Shown: positions 61,852-64,000 of the stretch, one piece after another
Layout: the number at the start of each line of letters is the position of its first letter
Numbering within the stretch: position 1 is the first letter of the stretch
Assembly: GCA_963695645.1 (NCBI GenBank)
Contig: CAVOHC010000012.1
Coordinates: forward strand, 1,733,468-1,797,467
DNA: 64,000 bases
From: DATBGO01 sp963695645
GTDB taxonomy: Bacteria > Actinomycetota > Actinomycetes > Streptosporangiales > Streptosporangiaceae
Direction: 5' to 3'
Translations under genes and position numbers: made by a program
The notes under the pieces: model-generated
Databases searched by the model: none
Seen by the model: only the letters and a program-made list of their open reading frames with translations
What the model was told of the DNA's origin: nothing

Positions 61852-63540
61852 ATGGTGCACACTTCGGAAATGCTTCCTGAGGCGGCGGCACCTGACGATG
61901 AGCCCCTGGAGCAGGATGCACCCGATCATCCCATCGATGATCCGGCCATCGTGTCCTGGTTCCTGGCCGACGGCGACCGTGCCAACCGCGCAACCGACCT
62001 GCGGATGTTCACCACCGGGAACCTGGTCGAGCCGCTCATCGACGGCCGGAACTACTTCGCCAGGCTGTACCAGGAGCTGATCGCGGTGCAGGCCAAGGAC
62101 GAGGTGTATTTCCTTGATTTCCGCGGCGACCTGGATGAGCGGCTCGATGGTCCCGGGTCGCAGATCGGTGAAGTGCTCGGCCAGGCCGCGCGCCGCGGTG
62201 CCGGGGTCTTCGGGCTGCTGTGGCGGTCACACCCCAAGGCGCTGCGGCAGTCCGAGGAGGCCAACGCGGAGTTCGTCAGGCGGATCGGCGAGGACGGCGG
62301 CCAGGTGCTGCTGGACGCCCGGACCCGCCGGGGCGGCACCCACCACCAGAAGTTCGTGGTCATCCGCCATCCTGGCCGGCCGGCCGAGGACATCGCCTTC
62401 GTCGGAGGGATCGACCTCGGCTACAGCCGCAACGATGATGCCCACCTCGGCGACCCCCAGGTGATGACGTTCCCCCAGATACGGCAAGCGGCCGCCGTGG
62501 CACGACGTCCACTGCGCCGTGCCCGGGCCGGCGGTAACCGATGTCGAGCACAGCTTTCGGGAGCGGTGGTACGGAAGCAGCATTCTCGACCTGTCGAGCC
62601 CCATCCGGACGGTGATCGACCGGGTATACATGGCCGGCCAGCTGACCGGCCGGGACCTGCCGGCCAAGTGAGACGACCCGGCGCGGGCCCCATGCCGTGC
62701 AGGTCCTGCGCACCTACCCGGCCCGCCTGCGCCGCTACCCGTTCGCTCCCCTCGGCGAGCGCAGCATCAACTACGCCTACCGCAAGGTGCTCAAGCGGGT
62801 TCGGCGCCTCGTCTATCTCGAGGACCAGTACCTGTGGGCCCGGTCCGTGGCCGATCTGCTCGCCGAGGCGCTGCGGGCCAACCCCGACCTGCGGGTGACC
62901 GCCATCGTGCCCCGCCACCCTGACAAGGAGGGGACGTCCGCGGTGGCCGAGTCTGGTCGGCCGGCAGGAGGCCATCCGGGTGTGCCGTTCGGCGGGCGGT
63001 GATCGCTTCGGTATCTACGACGTGGAGAACCACGAGGGCACGCCGGTGTATGTGCACTCGAAGGTGGTGGTGGCCGACGACGTGTGGGCGATGATCGGCT
63101 CGGACAATCTGAACCGTCGTTCGTGGACCCACGACAGCGAGTTGTCGTGCGCCGTCGTCGACGCCGAGACGATGGCCGCCAGACCAGCTGACCCGGCCGG
63201 CGAAGGCGACGGAGCTCGGTCGTTCGCCCGCAACCTGAGGCTGAAGCTCCTGAGCGAGCACCTGGACCGGGACGCGGCCGACCTGGCCGACCTGATGCAT
63301 CCCGAGCAGGCCGTCGCCGCCTTCCGGCGACAGGCCGAGCAGCTGGCAGCCTGGCACGACGGCGGCCAGTCCGGGCCCAGGCCTCCCGGCCGCGTGGTCC
63401 CGCATCGCGGCTACGCCCCCAGTTCCACCCAGCGGCTGTGGGCGACCCCGCTGCAGCGGATCGTCTACGATCCGGACGGGCGTCCCTGGCGGGACCGGGC
63501 CCGCGGCCGGCTCGTAGCAACCGTGCGAACCCCGGCTCCC
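61852..63540 (+). pseudogene. Phospholipase D-like protein broken by three frameshifts
   Basis: Both HKD sites of the PLD superfamily are present but in different frames. Site 1 is HHQKFVVIRHPG...FVGGIDL, in the frame starting ATG 61852. Site 2 is VHSKVVVADDVWAMIGSDNL near 63050. Shifts are needed near 62485 (joining to HDVHCAVPGPAVTDVEHSF), near 62660 (joining to HAVQVLRTYPARLRRYPF) and near 62950 (joining to GDRFGIYDVENHEG). The protein would be about 550 aa. Either it is decaying or this stretch contains sequencing errors. The 3' end has no clear stop before it runs antisense into the next gene. Confidence 0.78.
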
Positions 63541-63594
63541 GCTCCGGGTGCCTGGCGTCGGCCACCATCCCGGCCGCTGCCTGGGCGACCAGGT

Positions 63595-64000
63595 CTAGTA
63601 GCTGTTACGCCAGGTGGTGCTGAAGATGCTGTGGCCGGTCAGCGCCGAGACGCTGGAGAGCTGGTAGGTGCGGGTCGCGTCCACCATGCTGGTGTAGTAA
63701 TTGGTGTGGTAGCTGGAGATCGTGCCGGCCTTGCCGCTGGCGGTCTCGGCTCCGCCGGACAGCCTCCAGCTGGCGTAATCGGCCAGCGGCGCGACGCCGA
63801 TCGCGAACGCGGGCCGCTCCGCGATCCACTCCGCGCTGGTGTCCAGGCAGGTGGTCAGCGCGCAGGTCGCCTTCTTCGACGAAACTGTCGCCAGGGCGCG
63901 TCGCGTCGGTCAGCGCCAGCGTGTAGGCGGTGCCGCTGCGCGACACGGTCGCGGTGATCTTGTCGCCGGGATGCAGCGAGGCGCCTACCGTGACCGTCCC
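63595..64000 (-). pseudogene. G1-family (eqolisin-like) peptidase, 3' part, frameshifted
   Basis: The minus strand ends ...STTWRNSY and TAG (63595-63597). It contains CLDTSAEWIAERP and PLADYASWRLSGG, the Glu-bearing EWIxERP and following pattern of bacterial G1 (peptidase A4-like) secreted endopeptidases. Upstream, TVGASLHPGDKITATVSRSG and TAYTLALTD belong to the same beta-sandwich but lie in another frame; the shift is near 63885. The gene continues beyond the window. Confidence 0.65.

Overview
This window comes from a high-GC Actinomycetota chromosome of the mycelial, spore-forming kind. The evidence is GTG starts, many 1- or 4-nt start/stop overlaps, an SsgA-family sporulation protein, a WhiB protein, a large SARP/BTAD regulator, and the gene order alaS...aspS...relA-apt-secF-secD-yajC-ruvBAC-yebC-pdxT-pdxS-pimA-pgsA...thrS. 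Streptosporangiales or a close relative is my best guess. No rRNA is present to settle this.

Region 1 (1-31,120) is core genome. It runs from alaS (cut by the window edge) through rarA, aspS, a metallo-hydrolase, a membrane-anchored cyclophilin, a DUF349 protein, Rel (ppGpp), apt, the Sec accessory complex SecDF-YajC, RuvABC, an Eis-like acetyltransferase, YebC and pyridoxal phosphate synthase (PdxST). It continues with the phosphatidylinositol mannoside operon (pgsA, acyltransferase, pimA, LemA-like), an EF-G-like GTPase, a HIT protein, thrS and an L,D-transpeptidase. Many neighbours are translationally coupled.

Region 2 (31,120-35,641) holds the 3' remnant of a second L,D-transpeptidase-like gene, tRNA-Val(CAC), a long AT-rich leader in front of an ssgB-like gene, a class IV aminotransferase with histidine ammonia-lyase, and a tRNA-Gly/Cys/Val cluster.

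Region 3 (35,597-42,889) is a probable integrated element about 7.2 kb long. Its left edge is the 3' half of tRNA-Val(GAC), and its right edge is an exact 45-bp copy of that half. Between them lie a tRNA-Val-like pseudogene, several gene fragments (diacylglycerol kinase, SfLAP/GAP protein, cation/proton antiporter, phage-type DNA polymerase A), and an intact-looking module: a TetR regulator, a protein resembling DszB 2-(2-hydroxyphenyl)benzenesulfinate desulfinase with its Cys/His/Arg triad, and a rhodanese. A DUF2254 membrane protein is also present. No integrase was found.

Region 4 (42,889-49,020) carries a SARP-BTAD-NTPase regulator opposite a DrrAB-type ABC exporter and a DUF4097 protein. 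Four direct repeats at 11-12 bp spacing lie just upstream of the exporter, which is the binding pattern expected of a SARP.

Region 5 (49,735-54,844) is an unfamiliar three-gene set: a coiled-coil/repeat membrane protein, a multidomain CHAP plus glucosaminidase cell-wall hydrolase, and a membrane protein with an extracytoplasmic domain.

Region 6 (54,895-64,000) is accessory. It holds a YCII protein, an MFS transporter divergent from a DUF5937-type ArsR-like regulator with an operator-like inverted repeat, an XRE regulator, a DUF2795 protein, a WhiB protein whose reading frame runs antisense into a DMT transporter with 42-bp repeats, a quinone oxidoreductase, a frameshifted phospholipase D, and a frameshifted G1-type peptidase cut by the window edge.
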